Shown one piece after another: positions 16,463-26,449 of a DNA stretch of 64,000 nucleotides. The translations under genes were made by a program, and so were the position numbers. Position 1 is the first letter of the stretch. Each line of letters opens with the position of its first letter. A model generated the notes under the pieces. That model worked only from the letters and a program-made list of their open reading frames with translations, searched no databases and was not told the origin of the DNA. This DNA is from Endozoicomonas acroporae. GTDB lineage: Bacteria; Pseudomonadota; Gammaproteobacteria; Pseudomonadales; Endozoicomonadaceae. The stretch is taken from NCBI RefSeq assembly GCF_002864045.1, contig NZ_PJPV01000017.1, positions 1 to 64,000 of the forward strand. Reading direction: 5' to 3'.

Positions 16463-17428
16463 TTACCATGCATTTACTGCCGGTCGCTTCTCTGGTGATA
16501 ATTTTTCTGCCGCTACTTTTCTGTGATCCGGGTGCTGAAAGTGATTGAAGCTCATACGATAGCCACAGCTTAATTGAATTTCACCGGTTGCAAGACATTG
16601 GTATGGCGTATTTTCCGCCAGCACCTCTTCTGGCCGCCGGGCATTAAAACCGATCAGATCCCAGCAGCCAGGATTCAGCTGTTTCAGCAGTATGGCGACA
16701 ATCGGTGAGTTGGCCAGATCAAGGTTGGTGGCAAAACTGACGTATGAGCTGTTTTTATGCGGTGTGATATGGATGGTGGCATAGCGGTTGCCCCGAATCG
16801 CATTCAGGGAGTAACCACAGGGGGTAAACAGCCAGTCGCTCAGGGCAAAGTCCGGAAACAGGCGGTTCAGTTTAAGCAAGCGACGGATGTCTTTAATCGT
16901 CTGGCGCTCACAGCGCAGGCTGTCAGCATTTTCCCCCCGGATATGGTACATCAGCAGTTCGCTGGTGGTGTCATCAAGCGCTGGTCCATAGGGCTTGTCC
17001 AGATGGAATACATAGTTATGATGGCCATCCGGATACCCCAGACGAAAGGCACAGCCGGGCACACGCTGGCTCAGTCGGTCAACGTCGTCCATAAAAGAAG
17101 TGTTCTGAAGATGGGGCTGGTACTCATTTTTGCGCTGGAATCGGGCGCAGCGGATATGCTCCAGAGGGGTTTGTTCAAAGAAGTAGAGGGCAGCATCCAC
17201 CAAAGTAGTGGTGCCACAGGTAAGCATCAGAAACCGGTCATGCCAGACAAACAGGCTGGACTCCGACAATAGATAAGCGTCACAGTGTTCGTTGCTGAGA
17301 ATGGCCAGGATGTCTGCCCGGGCTCTGGCCACCATCTGTGCCCAGAAGCTTCTGCCCAGGGCCCTCAGGGAAACCCATTCCGGGCTGGTGACGATCTCTA
17401 TTTTCTTTTCCGAGCCTTCAAAAAACAT
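16463..17428 (-). CDS. speD: S-adenosylmethionine decarboxylase, eukaryotic-type proenzyme
   Basis: The 321-residue product follows the eukaryotic AdoMetDC family, not the short bacterial SpeD families. It has N-terminal FFEGSEKKIEI (the two Glu of the human FEGTEK motif), the self-cleavage site LSE|SSLFV (Glu56/Ser57, Ser becoming the pyruvoyl group), Cys in TCGTTT and RKNEYQPH. PCGYSLNAI and ATIHITPHKNSSYVSF carry the processing Ser and His. It makes decarboxylated AdoMet, the aminopropyl donor for SpeE, encoded 8 kb away. The human Glu after TP (Glu247, ribose contact) is His here. ATG 17428 overlaps the speA stop by one base (TGATG), so the two are coupled; a GTG one codon earlier is also possible. 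Confidence 0.9.
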   Translation of the reverse strand: MFFEGSEKKIEIVTSPEWVSLRALGRSFWAQMVARARADILAILSNEHCDAYLLSESSLFVWHDRFLMLTCGTTTLVDAALYFFEQTPLEHIRCARFQRKNEYQPHLQNTSFMDDVDRLSQRVPGCAFRLGYPDGHHNYVFHLDKPYGPALDDTTSELLMYHIRGENADSLRCERQTIKDIRRLLKLNRLFPDFALSDWLFTPCGYSLNAIRGNRYATIHITPHKNSSYVSFATNLDLANSPIVAILLKQLNPGCWDLIGFNARRPEEVLAENTPYQCLATGEIQLSCGYRMSFNHFQHPDHRKVAAEKLSPEKRPAVNAW

Positions 17429-19335
17429 CACGGCAGGCTCCCTCCGATAAACTCCAGGTAGGTGTAGCCCCGGAGCCCTGATTCCAGTTCCGCCAGTATG
17501 GCCCGCTGTTGCCCTGGTGGCAGGTTTTCCCTGACCAGCTGCCGGTAGGTGCGAAGAAAGCTTTCCGGCTGCAGGTTGACATAACGCATCACCTTTTCCA
17601 CGGTATCACCCGCCTGGTACCCGGTGACTTCCACTTCTCCCTGCCCATTGATGTGGACCGAGGCCACATCGGTATCCCCGAACAGGTTATGCATATTCCC
17701 CAGAATTTCCTGGTAGGCACCCACCATGAAGATACCGATCAGGAACGGGTTTTCCGGCTGCCATTGAGGCACGGGCAGGGTGGTTTCTATGCCCTGGCCG
17801 TCTACGTACTGATTAATGACGCCGTCGGAGTCACAGGTGATATCCTGCATTACCGCCCGGCGGCTTGGCGGGCGATCCAGACCGGACAGGGGCATGACCG
17901 GAAAGATCTGATCAATACCCCAGGCATCGGGCAGGGATTGAAACAGGGAGAAGTTCACATAGAACTTGTCCGCCAGTTTGTCACTGAGTTCATCAATCAG
18001 CGGGCGATGGGCCCGGATGTGGGGGGAGAGCCGGGTCTTCAGTTCGTGGCAGAGACGCAGGCTGGTGTTTTCTGCCCAGGCCCGGTGCTCAAGCCCCAAC
18101 AGTCCCATGGCAAACTGGGTATGGACTTCTGCCAGGTCAGCCTGGCTGTTGTGATAAATCTCGGTCAGGGCGCGTTCACCCCGGCTATGACTCAGGTCTT
18201 GCCAGGAACTCCACATATTATGCAGCAGAAGGGGGGCATCTGCGCTGGGGGGCGTCAGTACTTCCGGTTCATAGCTTTCCACCCCCAGGATATCGGTGAT
18301 CAGCACTGCGTGGTGTGCCACCAGGTGTCGGCCCGACTCGGAAATAATACCCGGAACCGGCAGGCCGTACTGCTGGCAGATATCGCCCAGGGTGAAGACG
18401 ATGTTGTTGGCGTACTCCTGCAGGCTGTAGTTCATGGAGCAGGAACTCTGACTGCGAGTACCTTCGTAGTCCACCGCCAGGCCACCGCCCACATCAACAA
18501 ACCGGATCGGCAAGCCCATACGGTGCAACTGGGCATAAAGGCGGCCACATTCACTGACGCCCTTGCGCACATCCTCGATATTGGCGATCTGGGAGCCCAG
18601 GTGGAAGTGCAGGAGCTGCAAAGACTCCTGTTGCCGGGCCTGCTTTAACCGTTCTACTGCATGGAGTACCTGGCTGGCGCAAAGACCAAACTTGGATTTT
18701 TCCCCACCACTGGCCTGCCACTTGCCTTTGCCCTGAAAAGCCAGACGTACCCGAAGGCCCAGACGGGGTTGAACACCCAGGCTGGCCGCCTCACTGAGCA
18801 CCATGTCCAGTTCGGTGAGCTTTTCCAGAACAATAAAAACCTGATGACCCAGCTTTTCCCCGATCAGGGCCAGGCGAATATACTCCCGGTCTTTGTAGCC
18901 GTTACAGATAATCACTGAGCTGGCCCGTTTGGCCAGGGCCAGAACCGCCAGCAGTTCCGGTTTGCTACCCGATTCCAGGCCCAGCTGTGGCTGTTTGCTG
19001 GAGGACTGACTGTTCAAAATATCTTCTACCACCGTCCGCTGCTGGTTGACCTTGACCGGGTAAACGGCCAGGTATCGATGGTTGTAACCGTAATCACGGA
19101 TGGCCCGGTTAAAGGCGTGGCACAGATTATCCAGACGCTGATGGATAATCTGCGGAAAACGCACCAGCACCGGCAAGGAAACGCCCTGACGGTTCAGCTG
19201 ACTGGCAATGGTACTCAGTTCAACCGGTGGCGTGCCCTTGATATTGACCGTGACATGACCCTGATCGTTCAAATCAAAATGATTCTGGCTCCAGAAACGG
19301 ATGTTATAAGTAGAGCGTGCTCCATCAACGTCCAT
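17428..19335 (-). CDS. speA: Biosynthetic arginine decarboxylase
   Basis: The 635-residue product is a fold-III PLP enzyme converting arginine to agmatine. Visible motifs are [17 protein letters not shown] (PLP Lys), [75 protein letters not shown] and the [16 protein letters not shown] region near the C-terminus, all typical of SpeA (E. coli 658). An in-frame start 30 codons further upstream exists, but homology begins at [17 protein letters not shown], so ATG 19335 is preferred. It forms an operon with speD. Its product agmatine is the substrate of the deiminase encoded 1.6 kb upstream. Confidence 0.95.
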   Translation of the reverse strand: MDVDGARSTYNIRFWSQNHFDLNDQGHVTVNIKGTPPVELSTIASQLNRQGVSLPVLVRFPQIIHQRLDNLCHAFNRAIRDYGYNHRYLAVYPVKVNQQRTVVEDILNSQSSSKQPQLGLESGSKPELLAVLALAKRASSVIICNGYKDREYIRLALIGEKLGHQVFIVLEKLTELDMVLSEAASLGVQPRLGLRVRLAFQGKGKWQASGGEKSKFGLCASQVLHAVERLKQARQQESLQLLHFHLGSQIANIEDVRKGVSECGRLYAQLHRMGLPIRFVDVGGGLAVDYEGTRSQSSCSMNYSLQEYANNIVFTLGDICQQYGLPVPGIISESGRHLVAHHAVLITDILGVESYEPEVLTPPSADAPLLLHNMWSSWQDLSHSRGERALTEIYHNSQADLAEVHTQFAMGLLGLEHRAWAENTSLRLCHELKTRLSPHIRAHRPLIDELSDKLADKFYVNFSLFQSLPDAWGIDQIFPVMPLSGLDRPPSRRAVMQDITCDSDGVINQYVDGQGIETTLPVPQWQPENPFLIGIFMVGAYQEILGNMHNLFGDTDVASVHINGQGEVEVTGYQAGDTVEKVMRYVNLQPESFLRTYRQLVRENLPPGQQRAILAELESGLRGYTYLEFIGGSLP

Positions 19336-19541
19336 TCTGTTGCTACCTGTTGTACTGTGGAAATAATGAAGGTCGCCAGCGGTTAGCTCCTCGGGCTCAT
19401 AGCCAGTTTTCGTCCAAAAACACAACTGATTGAAGGATCAAGTATTTTTGACTTAAAAATAAGTGGGGCCATACTGCCATCTGGTGGATAAACCTCCCAG
19501 GGCCAATAAACATCAGTAAGAGCTATACAGGGAGGGCCCGA

Positions 19542-19860
19542 ATGCGTAAAAGAACAAAGTGTAGTATGGAACTCCATTACGTACCTCATGAAATCTGCAC
19601 TCAGATTTCTGGCATATCGCAATGGCTTGATGCTCATCCTCAGTTCAATGCTTGGTCTTATGAATATCTGAGTTCAGGTGACAAAAAGAGCACTGGCAGG
19701 GTGGGTTGTCAACAGAATCCGTTCTGCGTGAGGCACTGTTAAAAACGTATTTGGACAGGTAGTTACGACTATCTGTCGTCTGTTTTGGGTAATGAGGTAT
19801 GGATCCCCGGGAACCAAATGTTCAGGGGAAGCTTTGTGGAATCAAAGATAGGGTTTAAAG
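19542..19860 (+). pseudogene. Decayed transposase N-terminal fragment
   Basis: One frame reads MRKRTKCSMELHYVPHEIC, ISQWLDAHPQFNAWSYEYL and STGRVG; after a shift a second frame gives STESVLREALLKTYLD, then SYDYLSSVLGNEVW in a third. The order resembles the N-terminal domain of IS5/IS1182-like transposases (GRxGMSAESVLRxALLKQ). Frameshifts, a stop and the absence of the DDE core show it is dead. No terminal repeats were found. It sits between speA and the carbamate kinase gene. Confidence 0.5.
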
Positions 19861-19874
19861 GTGAAAACCTTTTA

Positions 19875-20807
19875 TCAGTAGTAGCTGATTTCAGCGTCGT
19901 TTATTTCTACAAAAGTCCCTGAGTCTCTGGTCATTATTTCAGATGCCTGATCCAATGCACCAATTGCACCAAATGCGCCTCCTGCCCTAACAAAGCGACA
20001 AACGGACTCTACTTTAGGACCCATGCTACCAGCGGCAAAAGGAAATTTTTCAAATGCATCCGGTGTGGCGCTGCGTATTTTCCTTGAGCCAGGTTGGCCA
20101 TAATCTGTTTCTACGGCAGGTACGTCAGTAAGGAGAATCAGCCCATCTGCTCCCAGCCCTTCTGCTAAAACAGCAGAGGCCCTGTCTTTATCAACCACCG
20201 CTTCGACACCCAGTAATTTGTTATCAGCACCACGGGTTACGGGTATTCCTCCACCGCCACCACAGATAACGGTAATCTCCCCAGAAGAAACGATATGTTT
20301 CAGGCAGGGCATTTCAAGAATCTCTTTTGGTTGTGGGGAAGGAACGACGCGCCGGTAATAATGACCGTCGGCCTTAATGGTCCATTCGGGGTTGGCATTA
20401 CTGATCACTTCTGCCTCTTCACGGGTATAGACAGGGCCAACAAATTTGTCGGGATGCTCAAAGGCAGGATCATCAGCACTGACAATAGTTTGAGTGGATA
20501 CAGTACAGACTTTGCGACCGGGCATAAAATTCCTGAGTTCCTGCTCAAACATAAAGCCGATCATGCCCTGGGTTTGTGCTCCCAGTGCATCAAGTGGATA
20601 TGGGTTTACCTCTTTGTAGGCCTGGTTCATTAACGCCAGCAACCCAACCTGTGGGCCATTGCCATGGGTCAGGACAACCTGGTGGTTCTTGGCAACGTTA
20701 GCAATAGATTCTGCAGCCATTCGGATGTTCTCTCTTTGCAGATGGGCTTCCAAAGGTTGGTTTCTCTGCAAAATAGCATTGCCACCAAGGGCTATAACAA
20801 CAAGCAT
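19875..20807 (-). CDS. arcC: Carbamate kinase
   Basis: The 310-residue product begins MLVVIALGGNAILQRNQPL and contains VLTHGNGPQVGLLALM, PYPLDALGAQTQGMIGFMFEQEL, VICGGGGGIPVT, AVVDKDRASAVLAEGL and MGPKVESVCRFV, the amino-acid-kinase signatures of ArcC. It transfers phosphate from carbamoyl phosphate to ADP, giving ATP, CO2 and ammonia. Placed after agmatine deiminase and antiporter genes, it is best read as the AguC step of the agmatine deiminase pathway and not as part of an arginine deiminase operon, since no arcA is seen here. Confidence 0.95.
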   Translation of the reverse strand: MLVVIALGGNAILQRNQPLEAHLQRENIRMAAESIANVAKNHQVVLTHGNGPQVGLLALMNQAYKEVNPYPLDALGAQTQGMIGFMFEQELRNFMPGRKVCTVSTQTIVSADDPAFEHPDKFVGPVYTREEAEVISNANPEWTIKADGHYYRRVVPSPQPKEILEMPCLKHIVSSGEITVICGGGGGIPVTRGADNKLLGVEAVVDKDRASAVLAEGLGADGLILLTDVPAVETDYGQPGSRKIRSATPDAFEKFPFAAGSMGPKVESVCRFVRAGGAFGAIGALDQASEIMTRDSGTFVEINDAEISYY

Positions 20808-20957
20808 GGTTAAACCTCTGTCAGGATTTACTGGTTAATGAAAAAGGAGGCACAGGACTGCCGGTTAAGAAGGCACCGGGGGTAAACAGGGTATTGTCTT
20901 GGGCGGGTCAGGCGTCGGGTGTTACTCATGGAAGGTGCCGTGCCAGATGATTCGAAG

Positions 20958-20985
20958 AAAGGCCTGAGTGATCTGCCCGGCCTTT
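20958..20985 (-). terminator. Hairpin between aguA and arcC
   Basis: AAAGGCC (20958-20964) and GGCCTTT (20979-20985) form a 7-bp stem just after the aguA stop, followed on the minus strand by CTTC and no proper T-run. It may attenuate or stabilise the 3' end of the upstream genes; arcC starts 150 bp further on. Confidence 0.4.
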
Positions 20986-20988
20986 GAT

Positions 20989-22080
20989 TTACACCGCCGG
21001 AACCTGCTGGGTAATGCAGTGAATATTCCCGCCACCGAGCAGAATCTCCCTGGCATCAACTCCCACGACCTCATAGCCGGGATAGAGATCCTGCAACAGA
21101 GCCTTTGCCTTCTCATCGTATGCCGGATCCAGCAGTGGCAGGATAATCCGTTGATTGGTAATCAGGAAATTGGCGTAAGAACCGGCCAGACGTTCTCCGG
21201 CACTTCGTTCCATACCTTCACAGATATCAATGCCACCTGCTTCATCATCCTGTATATAAAGGGGCCCCGGGATGTGCATTTTATGAATTTTCAACTGACG
21301 ACCATGAGCGTCTGTTGTTTCAGACAACACCCGCCAGGCTTCCTGGGAAATCTCATACTGGGGATCATTTTCATCATCACACCAGGAGAGAATCACCTCG
21401 CCGGGGCGAACTATATGAATCAGGTTGTCAACATGTCCATTGGTTTCGTCGTTATACAAGCCTCTTGGAATCCAGATAACTTTTTCGATATTCAGATAAT
21501 CTGCCAAAACCTGTTCAATGTCTGATTTGCCCAGGTCAGGATTGCGGCTTTCATGGAGGAGACACTCTTCCGTGGTATACAAAGTACCCTCACCATCCAC
21601 ATGAATGGAACCACCTTCCAGAATAATCGGAGCCCGATAGCGATCATCGCGGTTGATTTCGCAGATTTTCTGAGCCACCTGATCATCACGGTCCCAGGGG
21701 AAGTAAAGGCCATCCACCAGGCCGCCCCAGGCATTAAATTCCCAGTCAACACCACGGCGCTCCCCCTGGTCATTGACCACATAACTGGGACCGATATCAC
21801 GCATCCAGGAGTCGTTGGTGGTCATTTCCACCACGCGGATATTTTCCGGTAGCATCCGTCGTGCATTGTCATACTGCGCTGCAGATACCGCCATGGTTAC
21901 CGGAGTCACTTCAACAATGGCTTTGGCAACGTTAACAAACACCTGTTGTGCAGGTTTCCCACCATAGCGCCAGTTATCGGTACGCTCTGGCCATGCCATC
22001 CACATTTCTGCGTGCGCCTCGTGCTCGCCAGGCATCCGGAACTTGTCTTTTTTGGGTGTGGTTTGACAGGTAATACTCAT
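20989..22080 (-). CDS. aguA: Agmatine deiminase
   Basis: The 363-residue product has the agmatine deiminase signatures: [81 protein letters not shown] and the catalytic Cys region [15 protein letters not shown] at the C-terminus. It hydrolyses agmatine to N-carbamoylputrescine and ammonia. It belongs to the guanidine-modifying superfamily and is close to the usual 365-370 residues. It lies 39 bp after the antiporter gene, with arcC downstream; substrate comes from SpeA or from import. Bacteria that pair AguA with the amidohydrolase AguB need no kinase; here a carbamoyltransferase and kinase are present instead. Confidence 0.97.
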   Translation of the reverse strand: MSITCQTTPKKDKFRMPGEHEAHAEMWMAWPERTDNWRYGGKPAQQVFVNVAKAIVEVTPVTMAVSAAQYDNARRMLPENIRVVEMTTNDSWMRDIGPSYVVNDQGERRGVDWEFNAWGGLVDGLYFPWDRDDQVAQKICEINRDDRYRAPIILEGGSIHVDGEGTLYTTEECLLHESRNPDLGKSDIEQVLADYLNIEKVIWIPRGLYNDETNGHVDNLIHIVRPGEVILSWCDDENDPQYEISQEAWRVLSETTDAHGRQLKIHKMHIPGPLYIQDDEAGGIDICEGMERSAGERLAGSYANFLITNQRIILPLLDPAYDEKAKALLQDLYPGYEVVGVDAREILLGGGNIHCITQQVPAV

Positions 22081-22119
22081 CGCTGTACATACTCTTACTG
22101 ATTAATGTTGCTGCCGTGG

Positions 22120-23511
22120 TTATACAGAAGCGGAATGCATTCGTTTGGTTGCAGTACTGAGAACCCATTCGCCAATCCCTACCGTGATGGTGATGCCGAG
22201 GGCAACCGGAATGGAGTAACCCCAGTCGACAGTGCCATGGCCAATATCCGGAAAAATGAACAGCAACACCGCCTGAGCAATAAAGAGAAAACACAGTACA
22301 CTCAGAAATGCCTGGATCCTGGTGCTGCCGGGTACCTTATAAGGACGTTCACGATCCGGATCGCTGACACGCAGCTTGAAGTAGGCCGGAAACATAAACA
22401 GGTAAGGCAGCAGGAAGATGCAGGAAGAAAAAGCAAAAATAGACCAGAACAGTTCATCACTTTCACCGGTGGTCAGGCCATAAAGCAGGATCACGACAGT
22501 CGACACGGTACCGGTAATCGTATTGGCCCCAATGGGAGTTTTATAGACCGGATGCTCCCTGGCAACAAATCCGGGAAGCTCTCCCGCCTGTGCGGCTTCC
22601 ATCGCTGCACGGCTGGCCCCCATGGTCCAGGTGGTCATATTGGCAATAAAAGTCAGCAGAGCCAGAGAACCAACGCCGTATACCATAAAATGACCAAACT
22701 CGCTGTCACCAAACAGAGTTTTCAGGGTAGAGACAATACCGGCAACCAGACCAATCTCTTCAACCGGCAATGCCAGCAGGATGCCGAGGGTTCCAGAGAT
22801 ATACAGCCCTGTCACTATCGCTGCCGAGATCAGGATAGACTTGGGAATGTCTTGACGTGGATCTTTTATTTCACTGCCCATACAGGCAATAAGCTCAAAA
22901 CCCATCAGATTAAAGATAATGACCGGCAGGAAGCCGAGACCGGAATCCAGCGATGGCATCATGGAGTTCAAGGTAAACTCATTGGCAACACCATGCTGGC
23001 TTGAGTACCAGTACCCTCCCACACCCAGGACCAGGATCACGGTTACCTTGAAAAGGGCCCCCAGGTTGGTTACCCAGACACCGGCATCCACGGAAATATT
23101 ACAAATCCAGATGGTCAGCCAGGTTAAACCAATACAGATGGCAATTTGCCACCAAAGATGCATGTCCGGAAAGAACATTTCGGCAAACATGCCCGCAAAC
23201 ATGATGTACACTGCCGGCATCCAGAGTCCCACATTGATCCAGTAAAACCAGGTAGTGCGGACAGCCCACTTAAAACCAAAAGCTTTTTTTACCCAGTCGT
23301 AGATGCCGCCCTCACCAGGATATGTGGTACCCAGTTCAGACGAGATCAGGCCGTAAGGAATGACAAAAAGCACCATGGTGATCATCCACCAGGTAATGGA
23401 AGAAGGTCCTATGGATGCACTGGCCGTCAAACCATCGACCACCAGTACTGCACAAACGCTAAACAGGGTCAGGCTGGGTAATCCCATTTTTCCTGTTGTT
23501 TCACTGGTCAT
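22120..23511 (-). CDS. APC-superfamily permease, probable agmatine/putrescine antiporter
   Basis: The 463-residue product has about twelve hydrophobic helices and amino acid-polyamine-organocation features: LTLFSVCAVLVVDGLTASASIGPSS (helix 1), TYPGEGGIYDWVKKAFG (loop 2-3) and IIFNLMGFELIACMGSEIKDPRQDIPKSI (helix 6 and the following loop). As the first gene of the antiporter-deiminase-kinase unit it corresponds in position to AguD, which swaps agmatine for putrescine. Substrate is inferred from neighbours. ATG 23511 is preferred over a start 27 codons upstream because GGAGAG lies 8 bases before it and the upstream residues look non-coding. Confidence 0.85.
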   Translation of the reverse strand: MTSETTGKMGLPSLTLFSVCAVLVVDGLTASASIGPSSITWWMITMVLFVIPYGLISSELGTTYPGEGGIYDWVKKAFGFKWAVRTTWFYWINVGLWMPAVYIMFAGMFAEMFFPDMHLWWQIAICIGLTWLTIWICNISVDAGVWVTNLGALFKVTVILVLGVGGYWYSSQHGVANEFTLNSMMPSLDSGLGFLPVIIFNLMGFELIACMGSEIKDPRQDIPKSILISAAIVTGLYISGTLGILLALPVEEIGLVAGIVSTLKTLFGDSEFGHFMVYGVGSLALLTFIANMTTWTMGASRAAMEAAQAGELPGFVAREHPVYKTPIGANTITGTVSTVVILLYGLTTGESDELFWSIFAFSSCIFLLPYLFMFPAYFKLRVSDPDRERPYKVPGSTRIQAFLSVLCFLFIAQAVLLFIFPDIGHGTVDWGYSIPVALGITITVGIGEWVLSTATKRMHSASV

Positions 23512-24036
23512 TATTGCTCTCTCCGCAGGCCTTGAAGAAACAGAAAAGACGACGATGTTCGATTTCAGGAATCTAATGAACCTGAAAGCCATATAGCCGA
23601 AAACTCAATGGTCAAAGTAAAATCTGATGAACTCCGGAAGACGAGACGTGGCACCCTGGGCGGCTGGAAGCAATAAGGAGCGTTTTTGCCATACGCTCAT
23701 CTGCTGCCATCAATGGAACTGGTATAAAGATGCTTTCAAACGGTTGATACAGAATGTTTTGAAAATCCTGATTTACACGACATTCATTTTCTAATATAGA
23801 CTAGAAAAATTACACGACAATAAATTTATAGACTAAAATCGCAACAGAGCTAAAACACATGTTCACACAACACATAAGATGTTCCGGGCCTGAAACCAGC
23901 TGATTGCCCGAGACAGCCTGCTGAAAGAAATGTGCCGTTTGGAGTAGTAAAAAGCACTCTTGGAAAACGATCATTTATTTCCCCCCTTGCATACCCGAGC
24001 AGAACAACCCCGGTGAATAATCAGGAGTATCCTGTT
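23512..24036. promoter_or_regulatory. Divergent control region of the agmatine genes
   Basis: This 525-bp AT-rich gap lies between the divergent antiporter and carbamoyltransferase genes. Two short sequences are each repeated in the same direction: TTACACGACA (23773-23782 and 23810-23819) and TATAGACTA (23795-23803 and 23827-23835). The second pair is spaced 32 bp, about three helical turns. Such repeats suggest a regulator binding side by side to control both transcription units. No regulator gene is adjacent. Confidence 0.5.
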
Positions 24037-25083
24037 ATGAAAATGCCATCATCCAGTGCCACTGAACTGACCAAGCCAGAACTCAAGCACTTCCTGACAA
24101 CACAGGACTATACACGACAGGAACTGACCGATATCCTTGAGCTGATGAGCATGTTTAAGGAAGCCCGTAAGGCAAATGCGGTACCACAGCTGTTTGCCGG
24201 CAAGTCGGTTGCCATGATTTTTGAACAGCCTTCCACCCGTACCCGGGTCTCTTTTGAAACAGCCGCCACTATTCTGGGTGGTGGTGCCTTATTCCTTTCT
24301 CCAAAAGATATACACCTGGGCGCTAAAGAAAGCTTGTCAGATACCGGGCGTGTACTTTCCCGTATGTGTGATGTCATCATGGCCCGGGTCGATGATCACA
24401 AAACCGTCGCAGGCCTGGCTGAGTACTCCACCGTGCCGGTAATCAATGGCCTGTGCGACTGGCTGCACCCAACCCAGATCATGGCTGACCTGTTCACCAT
24501 GCAGGAACACCTGCCAGCAGGAAAAAAACTGGAAGACCTGACCGTTGCCTTTGTCGGCGATGCCACCAACGTATGTTCTTCCCTGATGTTTGCCTGTACC
24601 AAGTTTGGTATGCACTACAAACATATCGGTCCCAGTAAATATCAGGCTCCTGAAATGTGGCAAGAGATCGCCAGAGAAAACATCAAGCTTTCCAATGGCA
24701 AACTGACCGTGACCGATAATATCGAAGAAGTGGAAGGCTGTGACATTATTATTGCCGACAGTTTCTACTGGTTTGGCCAGGAAGCTGAAAAAGAAGAGCG
24801 TCTGAGTACGTTTATGCCAACTTATGTCGTCACCGAGGAAATGATGGCCAAAGCAGGAGAAAACAGCATCTTTATGCACTGCCTACCTGCTAATGACCAG
24901 AGGGAATGTACCCGTGAAGTGATGGAAGGTCCGCACTCTGTGATTTTTGATGAAGCAGAAAACCGACTGACTGCGCAAATGGCATTGCTGGTTTATCTGA
25001 CGCACAAATCAATTAAAAAACCCACTGAAGAGACGCTGGCCTACCACAAGGATCGTATCGAAAGCTTCCTGAGCCGGGTTTAA
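24037..25083 (+). CDS. ptcA: Putrescine carbamoyltransferase (ornithine carbamoyltransferase family)
   Basis: The 348-residue product has the carbamoyl-phosphate site PSTRTRVSFETA (from Ser66), VMARVDDH, NGLCDWLHPTQIMADL, FVGDATNVCSSL and FMHCLPAND. STRTRVSFETA and the absence of the ornithine-binding SMG loop (here YWFGQEAEKEERL) match putrescine carbamoyltransferases more than OTC, which has STRTRTSFE and SMG. It converts N-carbamoylputrescine and phosphate to putrescine and carbamoyl phosphate, feeding ArcC. ATG 24037 has AGGAG 8 bases before it; the open frame extends 35 codons further upstream without a better start. Ornithine or another amine as substrate cannot be excluded. Confidence 0.82.
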   Translation: MKMPSSSATELTKPELKHFLTTQDYTRQELTDILELMSMFKEARKANAVPQLFAGKSVAMIFEQPSTRTRVSFETAATILGGGALFLSPKDIHLGAKESLSDTGRVLSRMCDVIMARVDDHKTVAGLAEYSTVPVINGLCDWLHPTQIMADLFTMQEHLPAGKKLEDLTVAFVGDATNVCSSLMFACTKFGMHYKHIGPSKYQAPEMWQEIARENIKLSNGKLTVTDNIEEVEGCDIIIADSFYWFGQEAEKEERLSTFMPTYVVTEEMMAKAGENSIFMHCLPANDQRECTREVMEGPHSVIFDEAENRLTAQMALLVYLTHKSIKKPTEETLAYHKDRIESFLSRV

Positions 25084-25189
25084 TCGGAGTTCTCTGGTAG
25101 AAATAAAGCCGTTGTTTTTGGAGCCAAGTTTACGGGATTTTTTATTATCGGCGTAACGGATTGACTCACCAACAGTTACCTGTAATTCA

Positions 25190-26104
25190 TCAGCCCCTGG
25201 CAGGGGAAGCGTTGCCGCTTTGCTGTTTTTCCGCCACTGCCTCTGCGATGGCTGTCTCAATGTAGCGTGGCAGGGCGAAAGCAGCCAGATGAACCTCTGG
25301 TGTGTAGTAGCGAGTGGTAATGTTACTGTGGGCAAAGCGTGCTTCAAGTTCGACCAGGGGGATATGGCGGGCTTTAAGGTCATCGGTGCCCCAGGCAAAG
25401 GTCATGATGCCACAGGCGTAGGTGGGAACGGCGGCGCTGTAAAAATGCAGGTCCGATACATAGCTGGCCAGACGATGGGCGGTGGTTGTTACCTCATGCA
25501 ACTGCATAAACGGTACCCCGTTTTGGGCAACGAAAATGCCTTTATCAGTCAGCAGTCGTTTGCATCCCCGGTAAAATTCAGAGGAGAACAAGACTTCCCC
25601 CGGACCGATAGGGTCGGTGCAGTCAGAGATAATCACATCAAAGCTATGGTCAGCGATCCCGTGATTGTTGACGAACCGAACGCCATCCTCAATCACCAGG
25701 TTAACTCTCGGGTCATCATAGGCCCCGGCACAATGGTTCGGCAGCCACTGGCGGCAGAGATCAACCACAGCCCGGTCAATTTCCACCATGGTGACCTGTT
25801 CAACGGATTGATGCCGGAGTACTTCCCTGAGCATACCGCCATCACCACCGCCAATAATCAGTACGCGCTTTACCTTGCCATGGGCCAGGATGGGCACATG
25901 GGTCAGCATTTCATGGTAGATAAACTCGTCTTTTTCGGTGGTTTGAATCACGCCGTCCAGGGCCATGATGCGGCCAAAGAACCGGTTCTCAAAGATGATC
26001 AGATGCTGGTGTTCGGTGTGATCTTCAAACAGCAGCCGGTCAATCGAAAAATTCTGTCCATAGCCTGAATACAGTGTTTCCTGATAGGTATCTTCGCAGT
26101 GCAT
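25190..26104 (-). CDS. speE: Spermidine synthase
   Basis: The 304-residue aminopropyltransferase has [73 protein letters not shown] and a C-terminal [14 protein letters not shown], as in SpeE (E. coli 288). It transfers aminopropyl groups from decarboxylated AdoMet, made by the neighbouring SpeD, to putrescine. It converges on ptcA. ATG 26104 is chosen because AGGA lies 9 bases upstream and it matches the family start; a TTG three codons earlier is possible. About 16 residues at the C-terminus exceed the family norm. Confidence 0.95.
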   Translation of the reverse strand: MHCEDTYQETLYSGYGQNFSIDRLLFEDHTEHQHLIIFENRFFGRIMALDGVIQTTEKDEFIYHEMLTHVPILAHGKVKRVLIIGGGDGGMLREVLRHQSVEQVTMVEIDRAVVDLCRQWLPNHCAGAYDDPRVNLVIEDGVRFVNNHGIADHSFDVIISDCTDPIGPGEVLFSSEFYRGCKRLLTDKGIFVAQNGVPFMQLHEVTTTAHRLASYVSDLHFYSAAVPTYACGIMTFAWGTDDLKARHIPLVELEARFAHSNITTRYYTPEVHLAAFALPRYIETAIAEAVAEKQQSGNASPARG

Positions 26105-26449
26105 TGTTGCCAATCCTGTAGATAAATAAAAAGAACCGCAAATACTCGTTGTATGCCGATGAATCTGTTGAATATTGGACCATTAGCCAAATGATTGGCA
26201 GCGGGCCTGATGGGGAAACGGCTGTTCACGGGTATGAACTTTGGTTATTCCGTGTTGCCGCAAGGCCCACCCAGGGGAAATAAGACGACATTGTCAGATT
26301 GAAATGTTTTATTTTAAAAGTGCTGAATTAAACCTGCATGGATATCGGATGGCAAGTTGGGATAGTGAGGAAAAAACGGCCAATAGCGCAGATGGTCGTT
26401 TTCAACGATGAGAGGACAGCCATCCCTTTACCAGGATGGCTGAATGGAT
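26105..26449. other. Region between tkt and speE
   Basis: It holds the speE promoter space and the 3' end of the tkt unit. No gene is visible. The only clear structure is the hairpin at 26417-26442. Confidence 0.45.
26417..26442 (-). terminator. Hairpin after tkt
   Basis: Perfect 9-bp stem CAGCCATCC/GGATGGCTG with an 8-base loop, 8 bp after the tkt stop. No T-run follows on the minus strand, so its efficiency as a terminator is uncertain. Confidence 0.5.

Noticed and set aside
17509-18648. Plus-strand open frame of 379 codons opposite speA
   Set aside because: It lies wholly within speA in antisense, without a ribosome site or recognisable domain.
24037-25083. Anabolic ornithine carbamoyltransferase (argF)
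   Set aside because: The ornithine-binding SMG loop is absent, the STRTRVSFETA motif and genomic context favour putrescine carbamoyltransferase; kept as an alternative only.
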